A stretch of 64,000 nt of DNA from Actinomycetes bacterium (GTDB taxonomy: Bacteria; Actinomycetota; Acidimicrobiia; Acidimicrobiales; Ilumatobacteraceae): positions 62,001 to 126,000 of the forward strand of contig BJGC01000002.1 in assembly GCA_014190235.1 (NCBI GenBank), given 5' to 3'. The notes below the pieces were generated by a model that saw only the letters and a list, made by a program, of their open reading frames with translations, was not told where the DNA came from and did no database searches. Positions 36,717 through 46,832 of the stretch are shown here, one piece after another. The stretch's first letter is position 1, and the number at the start of each line of letters is the position of its first letter. A program made the translations under genes and the position numbers.

Positions 36717-37028
36717 TCAGCCTTTCAGAATCGAAGTAATTTCGACGACAGAATATTGTTGACGATGCCCGTAGCGACGATGATGATTCGTGCGTCGCTT
36801 GTATGTATAGCCGTCAATTTTAGGACCCTTTGCAGTGCCGATCACACGACCAGTTACCGATGCACCTTTGAGTTGATCTGGTGTTGCCAAGATCGCATCA
36901 CCGTCGACGAGCATGATTGGTCGGAGTGACACTTCTGTCCCGTCCTCGACATGCAAAAGTTCAACCTGGACCTGTTGTCCTTGGGCTACTTTTTCTTGCT
37001 TGCCACCTGATGCGATTACTGCGTACAT
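36717..37028 (-). CDS. rplU: Ribosomal protein bL21, 103 aa
   Basis: MYAVIASGGKQEKVAQGQQV and the C-terminal YKRRTNHHRRYGHRQQY are L21 signatures. The ATG at 37028 is the family start; a longer frame upstream is leader sequence. The 92-nt leader holds a small ATGAC/GTCAT hairpin that might serve ribosomal autoregulation, but nothing decisive. Confidence 0.97.
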   Translation of the reverse strand: MYAVIASGGKQEKVAQGQQVQVELLHVEDGTEVSLRPIMLVDGDAILATPDQLKGASVTGRVIGTAKGPKIDGYTYKRRTNHHRRYGHRQQYSVVEITSILKG

Positions 37029-37120
37029 AACAGTCCTTGACTCTATCTCTCTCATTGATGAAATGACAATCGTCATCTCACTGGATTTGGGTATTTTCTT
37101 GCCGATCCTGGGGTCCAGAA

Positions 37121-38875
37121 CTAGTTCAGAAGCTCAAAATCGACCTTGACTCCGCGTCCTTCGCAGTCAGGGCACGTCTCAGTAAACGAATTCAACAGAC
37201 CCTCACCAATACGCTTACGGGTCATTTCGACAAGGCCAAGTTCAGAAATATCAAAGACTTGCGTCCGAGTCTTATCCCTGCTCAAGGCGGCTCGGAATGA
37301 CTCGAGAACTTTCTTGCGGTTGTCCTTGATCTCCATATCGATGAAGTCGATGACAATGATTCCGCCAATATCTCTTAAGCGCAATTGATGAGCCACCTCT
37401 TCGGCTGCTTCTAGATTATTGCGAAACACAGTTTCTTCGAGACTGGTTGAGCCAACGTTTTTGCCTGTGTTGACGTCAATGACAGTCAATGCCTCAGTGT
37501 GCTCGATAATTAGTGAGCCACCCGATGGCAGCCACACTTTGGGGTCAAGAGCCTTGTGTAATTGTTCGTGAACATGATGTGTCTCAAACAGTGACAGTGT
37601 TTCTGCCTCGGCATCGTAATACTCAATGCGGTCAGCAAGTTCTGGATTAAAAGCGCTCACGTAGTCTTTGACATCTTCGTACAACCGACGATCGTCAATA
37701 ATCACACCACGATGCTCAGCCGTGAACTCCTCACGTATGACACGCACTGCAAGTTCAGGCTCGCGATACAACAATGTTGGACCCTTGGCACTCTTGGCTT
37801 TGTCCTCAATGATTTTCCACTGCTCAACAAGACGCGTCATGTCGGCGGTTAGTTCTTGCTCTGTCGCAAATTCTGCTGCTGTACGCAAAATAACACCATG
37901 CTCTTCGGGCTTGACACGATCAAGAATCGATCGCAACCGGCGACGCTCTGCATCAGGAAGACGCTTTGAAATGCCATACGCCTTGCTGTTGGGAATCAAA
38001 ACGACAAACCGACCAGGCAAGGACACTTCTTGTGTTAATCGGGCACCTTTTGCAGCGATTGGATTTTTTGTCACCTGACATAAAATCATCTGACTCGAAC
38101 GCAGGATCTGTTCGATTCGTGCCTCGGGAGCACCCTCGACCTCTTCATGCTCAAACTGCACGTCTCCGCGATACAGGACTGCGTTCTTAGGTGTTGCGAT
38201 GTCAACAAAGGCCGCTTCCATTCCTGGCAAAACATTTTGAACTCGCCCGAGATAAATGTTTCCGTGAATCTGGGCAACGTCGTCGGCTGGTCGACTGACA
38301 TAGTGCTCAATCAAGCTTCGTCCCTCAAGTACTGCAACTTGACTGATGCCGCCACGCACCTGCACGCACATGAAATATCTGCCGACGGGACGACCATTAC
38401 GCTCTCGGCCACGACGTCTTTCGATGATGCTGGCATCAGTCTGAACAGCCGTCTTTCTGGGCGCTGAACCAGAATCGCTGCGGTTTCGATTTCGTCCGCC
38501 TCTGCGATTTCGTTTCTTTGCCGAATTTGTCTGCGCATTTTCAGAAGTGGCGCCAGAGTTACCCTGCCAAGCCCCGCTCTCAGGCTGCGTTGGCTGGCTG
38601 ACGGCCACCCGCGGCGCAGGCCTAGTGTCTCCAATTTGAGGCCGACGAACGAGAGCCTGTTGCGCCACCTCCGGGTCGCGTACACGACCTTCTTGAGGAG
38701 GATCGGGCAACTCGCTTGGGTTAACAGTCACGTGAAACATCTGATCTGAATCGTCAGAAACTTCGTCTTCGTGGGTCACGAGACCTTCAATGGCAGGTTT
38801 CTTATTGCGATTTTTGCCGCCACGTGATCCGCGACGACGCTTCTGTGCTGGTGTAGCACCGCTTCCGGTGTCCAT
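37121..38875 (-). CDS. rng: Ribonuclease E/G, 584 aa
   Basis: The catalytic part has an S1 domain (GNIYLGRVQNVLPGMEAAFVDI), the RNase-H-like region, the DNase-I-like metal site IDVNTGKNVG and IVIDFIDME, and the zinc-link TCPDCEGRG near the end. The first 170 residues are a basic, disordered extension with GGKNRNKK and RRGGRNRNRSDSG patches that probably bind RNA. The ATG at 38875 has a GGAAGGG site 7 nt before; the ATG at 38914 lacks one. A GCGCGC/GCGCG hairpin lies in the leader. Confidence 0.93.
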   Translation of the reverse strand: MDTGSGATPAQKRRRGSRGGKNRNKKPAIEGLVTHEDEVSDDSDQMFHVTVNPSELPDPPQEGRVRDPEVAQQALVRRPQIGDTRPAPRVAVSQPTQPESGAWQGNSGATSENAQTNSAKKRNRRGGRNRNRSDSGSAPRKTAVQTDASIIERRRGRERNGRPVGRYFMCVQVRGGISQVAVLEGRSLIEHYVSRPADDVAQIHGNIYLGRVQNVLPGMEAAFVDIATPKNAVLYRGDVQFEHEEVEGAPEARIEQILRSSQMILCQVTKNPIAAKGARLTQEVSLPGRFVVLIPNSKAYGISKRLPDAERRRLRSILDRVKPEEHGVILRTAAEFATEQELTADMTRLVEQWKIIEDKAKSAKGPTLLYREPELAVRVIREEFTAEHRGVIIDDRRLYEDVKDYVSAFNPELADRIEYYDAEAETLSLFETHHVHEQLHKALDPKVWLPSGGSLIIEHTEALTVIDVNTGKNVGSTSLEETVFRNNLEAAEEVAHQLRLRDIGGIIVIDFIDMEIKDNRKKVLESFRAALSRDKTRTQVFDISELGLVEMTRKRIGEGLLNSFTETCPDCEGRGVKVDFELLN

Positions 38876-39001
38876 GAAAAATCCCTTCCCACGTCGCGCC
38901 GAAAAGCGCGCCATGCTGGGCCAATGGCAGCCATTGCGGCGCCATCACCCGAACGATCGTGAGGACCTATTTGTCCTGTGCGTGAAGTTTACCTGACATT
39001 G

Positions 39002-40177
39002 CTACCGAAAACGGCGCATATGCACGTTCTGGACGATTCCGACCATGATTGCAAAGGCCACAGTGTGTGAGCCTCCATAACTGACGAATGGCAGCGGAAC
39101 CCCCGTTACAGGCATTAATCCCATCGTCATCCCAATATTTTGAAAGGATTGCCACAGAATCATCGTGAAGACGCCGGCACACAGAAATCGGCCGAATCGA
39201 TCTTTTGCCATTTGGGCAATCCGAAAAACTCTCCACAAAATGACCCCCAGGATTATCAATACGCTGAGACACCCCAGTAGTCCAAATTGCTCCCCGATGG
39301 CAGAAAAGACAAAGTCGGTGGACTGCACCGGAATAAACGCACCGTTAGTGAGTGGACCCTTGAGATACCCCTTCCCAAATAATCCTCCGTTGGCGACGGC
39401 TCGTTTAGCAAATCGAACTTGATACACAATTGTCTGCAATCGTGTCTCGTCTGAGTTCTGATTAAAAAAAGCAGTAATTCGGCGCAATTGGTAATTGCTC
39501 ACTACGCCAGCAACAACTGCTCCTGTTACCGACACAATTGCAAGGCTCGTTACAAAAATAATATTGCGCATTCGCGCTCCGGCTACCAGCATCACTCCCA
39601 TCGCACATGCAACTAATACAGATGCTGAACCCAAGTCGGGCTCGACCGTAATAAGCACCGCAGGAAGACCAACCAACATCAGACCTTGAATAAATCGCTC
39701 GTACAACACCGAGTCTGAATCGTCATCTGCCAGGAACCCTGCCAGCAGAAGCAGAGTTGTCACTTTGGCAAACTCAGATGGCTGCAATGAAACTGGTCCT
39801 AAATTGAATGCAAGTCGGGCTCCTCCTGTCGCGGCTCCTGCAACAAGGACGAGAACAAGCAAGATAATTGTCCCAACATAAAGCAGGCCTGCGTTACCAC
39901 GTAATTGTCCGCCATAGTCAAGCAACATGATGAAGGCCAAAATTGCCGCGGCGAAAATAACGAAAATAATCTGGCGTTGGAGAAAATAGAACGGATCCGC
40001 TCCTCTGTTTAAAAGGCGTGGGCGCGTCGCTGAATACACAATCACGGCACCAATCGTGGTTTGGACTGCGACCGCCACCATCAGCACCCAATCGATATTG
40101 CGACTGGGCTCGCCATAACTGCGGCGAATATTGCCAAGACCCGAGCTAGGCGAACGTTCGAAAAGTGAAAAAGCCAT
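39002..40177 (-). CDS. rodA: Rod-shape peptidoglycan glycosyltransferase RodA, 391 aa
   Basis: A SEDS-family protein with about ten membrane helices; the motifs NLGPVSLQPSEFAKV, VEPDLGSASVLVACAMGVM and GVPLPFVSYGGSH mark RodA/FtsW. Being fused by a 1-nt overlap to mrdA and linked to mreBCD identifies it as RodA rather than FtsW. It polymerises glycan strands for lateral wall growth. Confidence 0.95.
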   Translation of the reverse strand: MAFSLFERSPSSGLGNIRRSYGEPSRNIDWVLMVAVAVQTTIGAVIVYSATRPRLLNRGADPFYFLQRQIIFVIFAAAILAFIMLLDYGGQLRGNAGLLYVGTIILLVLVLVAGAATGGARLAFNLGPVSLQPSEFAKVTTLLLLAGFLADDDSDSVLYERFIQGLMLVGLPAVLITVEPDLGSASVLVACAMGVMLVAGARMRNIIFVTSLAIVSVTGAVVAGVVSNYQLRRITAFFNQNSDETRLQTIVYQVRFAKRAVANGGLFGKGYLKGPLTNGAFIPVQSTDFVFSAIGEQFGLLGCLSVLIILGVILWRVFRIAQMAKDRFGRFLCAGVFTMILWQSFQNIGMTMGLMPVTGVPLPFVSYGGSHTVAFAIMVGIVQNVHMRRFR

Positions 40178-42342
40178 TAGTCACGCACCGTTGAGCCACT
40201 GCCGACAAGACAAAGTGGATTGGTCAGCGATTGTGACGTTGCAGGAGCAACACTGCTGCGATCGAGTGGGTCTGCGGGCACAGCAGGGTCTACTCGTGTG
40301 CGTTCCGCAAGTGCTGTGAAAATACATTTTACGACGGGTGCAGCAGCCCGCGAGCCGAAGCCACTCTTCTCTAAATACGCATAGATCGTATATGGTTTTT
40401 CGGGATTTTTACTGAATGCGCCGAACGCCGATGAGTCATTCCACGGGAGGTTTCCAAAACCTTGTGCAGTGCCTGTTTTGCCTGCGATCGGAAGCACGTT
40501 CTTGGGATAACTCTTAAAGAGTCGCTCACCTGTTGTTGAATGATAAATATCTGAACGAACACCGGGGCCATTCACTACTCGAGTCAATCCTTCGACAATG
40601 GGATCTCGAATATCGGCTGCCATATTCATGTCCCTTGTCACGACGGCATCAGATAAATCTTTACTCAGTACTCCAGCACCAAAATTAAGTCGCCCAGATT
40701 TTGTCGTTGGAGTTCCGGGCGTCCAGATTGCTTGCACTACCTTGGGGCGAAGAACTAAACCGCCATTAGCCAATGCCCCGTACGCAACTGCCATTTGCAA
40801 GGGTGTTGCTGACATCAACCCCTGTCCAATTGCAAACTGTACGTTGTCGCCAACGTAATAACTGCGCCCTTCGTCGGCAGTAATTGCACCCGCTGCGGCT
40901 AAACGCTTTTTAAGGTCTTTGCCGGGTACTGTTCCGACGAATTCGTACGGCAGATCAATTTCGGTTGGTGCACCAAACCCAAATTGGCGAACTTCTTCTT
41001 CGAGCACAGGTCGGTTACCGCGTTCAGAAAAAATTTCTTCTCCAATTTTATAAAAAAACACGTCCGATGACACCGCTAATGCATCGACCACATTGACTCG
41101 GCCATAACGACATGGGGCGCCATTTCCGCACGTTGCATTTTTAAAAATACACTTAACGTTTAATTGACACCGTTCTTTTGGAATGCTCGTTAACTGGTAG
41201 TAGCCATCGTCTTTTAGGTAATACTTAGTACCGCCAACTAATTGTCCTGAATGCAAAGCCGCATAGGCAACAAATGGTTTAAAAGATGACCCCAAGTTGT
41301 ATCTGCCAGATATTGCTCGATTGACCAATATTGATTGGTCTGGGTCATCGGTCACTGGAAAAATTTGTCCAAACTTTTCGGCGGAAATGCCAGAATTAAA
41401 CCACCTATTATCAAAATTTGGATAACTCGCCATTGCCACTACCGCTCCAGTGTCATGGTTCAAGACAACTGCTGATCCAGCAGGAGCCTTGTAGTACGTC
41501 ACTGCTGGATACTTGGGGTCAGGTACGCCATCCAGCATTACGGTGGCAGCTTCGGTTCGACGCCGAACCGATATTTCTGTCTGTAATGCCTGCTCGGTGA
41601 ATTGTTGTATATCAAGGTCGATGCTGAGTTGGACATCATTTCCCGGAACTGGCTCTTTGCGGCCAAGTTCTCGCAATACATTGCCAAGTGAGTCAACTTC
41701 GTATTTTACAAAACCAGGGATTCCACGAAGAGCCCCCTCATAGGTCTGCTCAACCCCGAACTGCCCAACTCGCGCATTCGGGTCATACCCCAAATTTTTA
41801 TACATTGAGATTTCGTTTTCTTTGATGGCTCCCAAAAACCCGATGATATGACTTGCTATTGGGGCGTACGGATATTCTCGGCGCCAATCTTCGCGAACAT
41901 CAACTCCTGGAAAATCTTCAGATCGCTCTCGTAGAAAAATACCAATATCTTCTGCGACGTCTTCTTTGAGTGGGACTGGCTGCAGTGGGTCATAGCGTTT
42001 ACTCTGAAAACGATCTTCAAATTCTTGAACTGTCACATTAAGAACGCCTGACAATCTGTCCCACATTTGTTGTCGGGGCAGATCGCGTGCGATAACTAAG
42101 CGGTCAATCGTTATTGTCAAGATTCTTTGATTATCGGCAACAATTCGACCTCGCACATCGGTGATTCGACCTCGTTCAGGAGTGAGTTTTACCATGCGCG
42201 ACCGAACCTCTCGCACGCGCTCTTGTATTCCTTGCGCGTCGACGGTTTGCAAAAACCACAATCGGACGGTCAGAAGACCAATTAAAATAAGTGCAACAGA
42301 TCCGAGCACAGCCAACCGTGAACGCTCTGGTCTGTCAGTCAT
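40177..42342 (-). CDS. mrdA: Penicillin-binding protein 2 (elongation transpeptidase), 721 aa
   Basis: One N-terminal anchor helix is followed by the PBP dimerisation domain (TPERGRITDVRGRIVADN) and a transpeptidase domain with the S-x-x-K motif LGSSFKPF (Ser352), the SSD motif in AVSSDVFFYK and the KTGTAQG box. It cross-links lateral-wall peptidoglycan and partners RodA, whose gene overlaps the stop by 1 nt. Overlap with mreD is also 1 nt. Confidence 0.96.
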   Translation of the reverse strand: MTDRPERSRLAVLGSVALILIGLLTVRLWFLQTVDAQGIQERVREVRSRMVKLTPERGRITDVRGRIVADNQRILTITIDRLVIARDLPRQQMWDRLSGVLNVTVQEFEDRFQSKRYDPLQPVPLKEDVAEDIGIFLRERSEDFPGVDVREDWRREYPYAPIASHIIGFLGAIKENEISMYKNLGYDPNARVGQFGVEQTYEGALRGIPGFVKYEVDSLGNVLRELGRKEPVPGNDVQLSIDLDIQQFTEQALQTEISVRRRTEAATVMLDGVPDPKYPAVTYYKAPAGSAVVLNHDTGAVVAMASYPNFDNRWFNSGISAEKFGQIFPVTDDPDQSILVNRAISGRYNLGSSFKPFVAYAALHSGQLVGGTKYYLKDDGYYQLTSIPKERCQLNVKCIFKNATCGNGAPCRYGRVNVVDALAVSSDVFFYKIGEEIFSERGNRPVLEEEVRQFGFGAPTEIDLPYEFVGTVPGKDLKKRLAAAGAITADEGRSYYVGDNVQFAIGQGLMSATPLQMAVAYGALANGGLVLRPKVVQAIWTPGTPTTKSGRLNFGAGVLSKDLSDAVVTRDMNMAADIRDPIVEGLTRVVNGPGVRSDIYHSTTGERLFKSYPKNVLPIAGKTGTAQGFGNLPWNDSSAFGAFSKNPEKPYTIYAYLEKSGFGSRAAAPVVKCIFTALAERTRVDPAVPADPLDRSSVAPATSQSLTNPLCLVGSGSTVRD

Positions 42343-42860
42343 TATCGAGCCTGACCTGGTTCAGCGAGAACCCACCGACACAGACGCTCTGCCGGAATTG
42401 TGACGGCCGCATTAGTGACACCCACGACAAGCGCTACAACCAAAATATGTCGATTCATTACCCCTTCGCGACCCACGATCGTGAGCGCCAAAGGCATGAA
42501 GAGCATTCCCAGCCCAGATGCCGCACCTGCCAGCAACATCTTGGTCCACCATGTGGGTTGATGGACGAAGGAATTAGTCATTCCGGCCAAGTAGCCAACA
42601 AGTGCAAAAACCACTGCGCCGAGCCCGAGCGGAGTGCTGAGCACGAGGTCGTACATCATCCCGATGATAAATCCCGCAATCGCTCCGATTTCTGAACCGC
42701 GCGCTAAACCACTGCTAGTTGAGAGCAACAACATGACCTGCAAGCAGACACCAAAGGGACGCATGGTATTAAAAATCGTTGTCTGAAACGACAACACAAT
42801 TAATGCGACAAGAAACAACCGCGTTAACGGCTGTTGGGCAATGGCAAGAATCCTGTTCAT
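42342..42860 (-). CDS. mreD: Rod-shape-determining membrane protein MreD, 172 aa
   Basis: Five or so hydrophobic helices, with GEIGAIAGFIIGMMYDLVLSTPLGLGAV characteristic of MreD. It lies between mreC (4-nt ATGA overlap) and mrdA (1-nt overlap) and is part of the elongasome. Confidence 0.92.
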   Translation of the reverse strand: MNRILAIAQQPLTRLFLVALIVLSFQTTIFNTMRPFGVCLQVMLLLSTSSGLARGSEIGAIAGFIIGMMYDLVLSTPLGLGAVVFALVGYLAGMTNSFVHQPTWWTKMLLAGAASGLGMLFMPLALTIVGREGVMNRHILVVALVVGVTNAAVTIPAERLCRWVLAEPGQAR

Positions 42861-43966
42861 GGTGCACTAGGCCGTTCAGTCGTTGGCTGATACAACAACA
42901 CTCGAACAAAGTTCAGCGACTCAAGATTGGCAGCCACTTTGACTTCAAGTAATGGACCGAGTGTTCCAGATCGCGAGATGATGCGTGAGACAGTTCCGAC
43001 AACAATGTCTGGAGGAGCAAGCGATGTCGCTCCACCAGACGACACGATCGGAGAACCAATGTAGACCACGCCAAAGCGTGGCTGATTCTCGATAAAACGC
43101 ACGATTGGATTTCGTGATAGACCGCGACCCTCAAGAGCACCGGTTTCGCGTAATGGTAAATTCGCTCCTGGTGGCACTGTGATTTGAGAAACGTTTCCTT
43201 GTCCAGGTCGAATATCGCCTGCAACAGTGCTCTCAGATGACGGAGGGTTTTGCGATGCATTCGGCAGAGTCGCAATCGTGACACCAGGCGTAAAACCAGG
43301 GATCGTGCTTTTCGGAGCAATTGTTGTCGTGGTGGTTGTCGTGGAAGTAGTTGTTGTCGTTTGGTTTTCCGGAGACACCGAAACATTGTTCGGCACCGTT
43401 ACTTTAGGCGGTGGTTGATTGACAATCTTGACTGACAAAGAATATGCCGGGTCAGTAATGAGCATGACAACAGCACGATCGTCTAGAGACTCCGTCACTT
43501 TGCCAATTAGTCCTGCAGCATTGAGAACAGGCATGCCAACTCGAATTCCACAACGTCGACCTCTATTGATTTCTACTGTCTGTGAAAAATTTGACGGGGA
43601 TTGTCCCACTACCTGACCGGTGCATGAGTCAATCCCCGCAAGTGTGGGCAGTCCATTAAGCGCTAGCAATTCTTGTGCTTCGCGCACACCTGCGATATTG
43701 GCGATTGTTGCTCCTTCTTGACGGGCAATCAGATCTTTCAATCGTTTGTTGTCCTGAGAAACATCTCCATAATCCGTGATTCCATGCCAAATGTTGTTGA
43801 TTGGAGTTGTCAGGACGCGGGTCGCTCCTTCAATCGGATGGAAAATAGCTCCGAACAATCGCCGTGCACTTGAGACCGAGGAACTGTTGCGAAGATCCAT
43901 CGTGATGAGCAAGATTGAGGTCAGGGCAAGTATTGCAATGACTCGTCTTCGCGTTAGTCCGCCCAT
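42857..43966 (-). CDS. mreC: Rod-shape-determining protein MreC with Thr-rich insert, 369 aa
   Basis: After the N-terminal helix (ILALTSILLITMDL) and coiled-coil, the first beta-barrel domain is normal (GQVVGQSPSNFSQTVEINRG, LIGKVTESLDDRAVVMLITDP). Residues about 184-275 then form an extra Pro/Thr/Ser segment, including a run of twelve Thr with one Ser, inserted before LRETGALEGRG, where the domain resumes. MreC normally lacks this. MreC activates PBP2/RodA in the periplasm-like space. 4-nt overlap with mreD; 14 nt after mreB. Confidence 0.9.
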   Translation of the reverse strand: MGGLTRRRVIAILALTSILLITMDLRNSSSVSSARRLFGAIFHPIEGATRVLTTPINNIWHGITDYGDVSQDNKRLKDLIARQEGATIANIAGVREAQELLALNGLPTLAGIDSCTGQVVGQSPSNFSQTVEINRGRRCGIRVGMPVLNAAGLIGKVTESLDDRAVVMLITDPAYSLSVKIVNQPPPKVTVPNNVSVSPENQTTTTTSTTTTTTTIAPKSTIPGFTPGVTIATLPNASQNPPSSESTVAGDIRPGQGNVSQITVPPGANLPLRETGALEGRGLSRNPIVRFIENQPRFGVVYIGSPIVSSGGATSLAPPDIVVGTVSRIISRSGTLGPLLEVKVAANLESLNFVRVLLYQPTTERPSAP

Positions 43967-43980
43967 CAGAATGGTCTTGC

Positions 43981-45018
43981 CTAATACTCAAGGCTCGGTG
44001 AGGTCATCGTGCTACTCATTGCCTCAATGTTTTCAAGCGCCCTACCGGAACCAATGACTACTGCATACAGCGGATTCGTTGCGACATAACAGGGCATTCC
44101 AGTTTCTGTTGTTACCCGGTCAGTGAGTCCTGCGAGCAGTGCGCCTCCCCCTGACAAATAGATTCCGCGATCCATGATGTCGGCAGAAAGTTCTGGCGGC
44201 GTGCGATCCAGGGTTGCTTTTATAACGTCAACAATCGCTGATACTTGCTCGGCAATTGCTTCACGAACATTCTCTGATGAAATTTCAACTGTCTGAGGTA
44301 ATCCAGACACAGTATTTCTGCCACCAATATCAGCAGAGATTTCTTGTGCCATCAGAGTTGCAGAACCCATTTGAATCTTTATTTCTTCAGCAGTGTTCTC
44401 ACCAATGTCTAGCGAAAACTCGCGACGCACATAGGACACGATCGCCGCATCAATCTCATCACCCGCAACGCGAACACTTTGCGACACCACGATGCCCCCA
44501 AGAGACACCACAGCAACCTCTGTGGTTCCGCCACCAATATCAACAATCATGTTTCCGCTGGGTTCATGCACCGGAAGGTCCGCCCCGATCGCCGCCGCCA
44601 TTGGCTCTTCAATGATGTAGACCGGTTTTCGTGCCCCTGCGTACTCAGCCGCATCCTGGACTGCTCGTTGCTCGACGCCCGTGATTCCGGAGGGAACACA
44701 AATAATCATTCGTGGTTTGCTCCAACGACTATTTGAGACTTGCTGAATGAAATATCTCAGCATTTTTTCACAGACATCAAAGTCAGAGATCACGCCATCT
44801 CTTAAAGGCCTCACGACTTTGATGTTGGCGGGAGTTCTGCCCAGCATCCGCTTCGCCTCGAATCCCACGGCGACGGGCCTGCCATCGCGAATATCTATGG
44901 CCACGACTGAAGGCTCATTGAGCACTATCCCTTGCCCGCGTACATACACCAAGGTGTTGGCAGTTCCGAGATCTATGGCGATATCTCGACCAATGGATAA
45001 GGGATTTTTGCGGGTCAT
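43981..45018 (-). CDS. mreB: Rod-shape actin homologue MreB, 345 aa
   Basis: An actin fold with phosphate-binding AIDLGTANTLVYV, IICVPSGITGVEQRAV, IVDIGGGTTEVAVVSL and YLSGGGALLAGL. It forms filaments that position RodA/PBP2. It heads mreBCD-mrdA-rodA and follows ndk on the same strand after 65 nt. Confidence 0.98.
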   Translation of the reverse strand: MTRKNPLSIGRDIAIDLGTANTLVYVRGQGIVLNEPSVVAIDIRDGRPVAVGFEAKRMLGRTPANIKVVRPLRDGVISDFDVCEKMLRYFIQQVSNSRWSKPRMIICVPSGITGVEQRAVQDAAEYAGARKPVYIIEEPMAAAIGADLPVHEPSGNMIVDIGGGTTEVAVVSLGGIVVSQSVRVAGDEIDAAIVSYVRREFSLDIGENTAEEIKIQMGSATLMAQEISADIGGRNTVSGLPQTVEISSENVREAIAEQVSAIVDVIKATLDRTPPELSADIMDRGIYLSGGGALLAGLTDRVTTETGMPCYVATNPLYAVVIGSGRALENIEAMSSTMTSPSLEY

Positions 45019-45083
45019 AAGGTGTGATCTCGAGTGCGGGTCTTTACTCGCTTGAGTTACCTCACAGTGTAGTGACGAACCAA

Positions 45084-45494
45084 CTAGAGGTGAGGGAAGA
45101 AGATGCCCAGTTCTCGAGCCGCAGAGTCTGCTGAATCGCTACCGTGGACAAGGTTTTCCGTGAATTCTGTGCCGAGATCACCTCGAATTGTGCCAGATGC
45201 AGCACCGCGAGGATTTGTTGCTCCCATCATTTGGCGCACGATCTCCCATGTGTCATCTGGGCCTTCAAGCGCCATCGCCACAACAGGCCCTCTGGACATA
45301 AATGCCACAAGGTCGGCATAGAAAGCTTTTCCTTGGTGTTCTTCGTAGTGGCGTCCCAAGATCGCGCCGTCAAGAACTCGTAATTCCATCGCCACAATCG
45401 TGAGACCTTTTTTTTCAAAACGGCTAACGATGTCTCCGACGAGACCACGCTCGACAGCATCGGGTTTGAGTAATACAAGTGTGCGGTTCGACAT
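45084..45494 (-). CDS. ndk: Nucleoside-diphosphate kinase, 136 aa
   Basis: MSNRTLVLLKPDAVERGLVG, the phospho-accepting His in ENLVHGSDSADSA and ATNPRGAASGTIRGD are diagnostic of NDK, which transfers phosphate between NTPs and NDPs. The ATG at 45494 is the family start. The gene lies between folC and mreB. Confidence 0.97.
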   Translation of the reverse strand: MSNRTLVLLKPDAVERGLVGDIVSRFEKKGLTIVAMELRVLDGAILGRHYEEHQGKAFYADLVAFMSRGPVVAMALEGPDDTWEIVRQMMGATNPRGAASGTIRGDLGTEFTENLVHGSDSADSAARELGIFFPHL

Positions 45495-45534
45495 GAGCCA
45501 CAGGCTATTGGAAAATATCGTATTTTTGACAGCC

Positions 45535-46830
45535 TCAGGGAAGGATTCGACGTAGATACGGTCGTGCCGCACCAACGACATACAACGATCCTGCAATCAA
45601 AATGGCATCATCGGACGACGCATCTTGCACTGCCCGGTCGCATGCTTCTTCTACCGAACGTAAAGCCACTACTTCAGTGCAGCCAAGTTTCTGCGCCGCT
45701 TCAGCGATTTCTTGGCTATTTCGTGCTCTTGGCGAGGGAGCCGTACAACAGATGACAAGATCGAATTCGTCAGCACGAAGCGCAGACAGTGTGTCGTGTA
45801 CATCTCTGCCCTGCAGCGCACCAACTATCAGGATTCGTCTTCCGGGGGGATCAAAATCCTCGAAAAATACTTGGGCACAGACGTCAGCGCCAGCAGGGTT
45901 GTGCGCACCATCAAGAATGATGAGTGGCTGATATCCCACAATCTCAAAACGACCTGGCATTTTTACGTTGCCAAACGCTTCTTCTACAGTGTCAAAATAT
46001 AACGGAGCACGAAAAAACTCTTCTACTGCCATCAGTGCAACCGCAGCATTTTCACCCTGATGTGCTCCGTGTAAAGGCAAATACAGTTCTGCAAAATCAC
46101 CCCGCGGGGTTCGGAGATGCAGTAGTCGACCACCTAACGCCAATTGATTATCGACAACGCTAAAATCTTCACCCTTGAGGACTACTTGGTCGCTCGGTTC
46201 AGATCGAAAAATCTCAACAAGATGTGGCCGAGTCTCGCCAACAACCACGGATGAATTGCCCTTGATGATGCCTGCCTTCTCCCGAGCGATATCAGATAAT
46301 TCAGGACCAGCAAACTCTGTGTGGTCAAGAGCAATATTGGTAATAACCGCGACATCGGCATTCACTACGTTTGTGGCATCCCACCTACCGAGCATGCCAA
46401 CTTCAACAACAGCGACATCTACAGAATTATCAGCAAACCAACGAAAAGCCGCGGCAGTGACAATCTCGAAATAACTAGGCCGCACGCCTGCCAAAACCTC
46501 GGCGTCGGCTACGGCCGTTATCGCAATTCCAAATTCTTCATCAGATATTGGTTCGCCATCGATCATCAGACGTTCATTAATTTTTTCAAGATGTGGGCTT
46601 GAGTACGTTCCGACGCGCAAACCATGTGCGATTAATAATTGCGTAATTATCTGACTGGTTGACCCTTTGCCATTTGTACCAGTGACATGAACAACCCGAA
46701 ACAAATTCTGTGGATCATCTAGAACAGATAACAAACGTATCGTTTTGTCAAGAGATGGCGACTCAATTCGACCCGTCTTGTCATACGAAGCATGCTCATC
46801 CAGATAACGCAGCGCGTCAGCAAAAGTCAC
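45535..46830 (-). CDS. folC: Folylpolyglutamate / dihydrofolate synthase, 431 aa
   Basis: A Mur-ligase fold with the P-loop HVTGTNGKGSTSQ, NIALDHTEFAGP and, in the C-terminal domain, ILDGAHNPAGAD. The enzyme adds glutamate to folates and may also make dihydrofolate from dihydropteroate. It lies 2 nt after clpX; the valS gene often found between them in actinobacteria is absent. Confidence 0.94.
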   Translation of the reverse strand: MTFADALRYLDEHASYDKTGRIESPSLDKTIRLLSVLDDPQNLFRVVHVTGTNGKGSTSQIITQLLIAHGLRVGTYSSPHLEKINERLMIDGEPISDEEFGIAITAVADAEVLAGVRPSYFEIVTAAAFRWFADNSVDVAVVEVGMLGRWDATNVVNADVAVITNIALDHTEFAGPELSDIAREKAGIIKGNSSVVVGETRPHLVEIFRSEPSDQVVLKGEDFSVVDNQLALGGRLLHLRTPRGDFAELYLPLHGAHQGENAAVALMAVEEFFRAPLYFDTVEEAFGNVKMPGRFEIVGYQPLIILDGAHNPAGADVCAQVFFEDFDPPGRRILIVGALQGRDVHDTLSALRADEFDLVICCTAPSPRARNSQEIAEAAQKLGCTEVVALRSVEEACDRAVQDASSDDAILIAGSLYVVGAARPYLRRILP

Positions 46831-46832
46831 AG

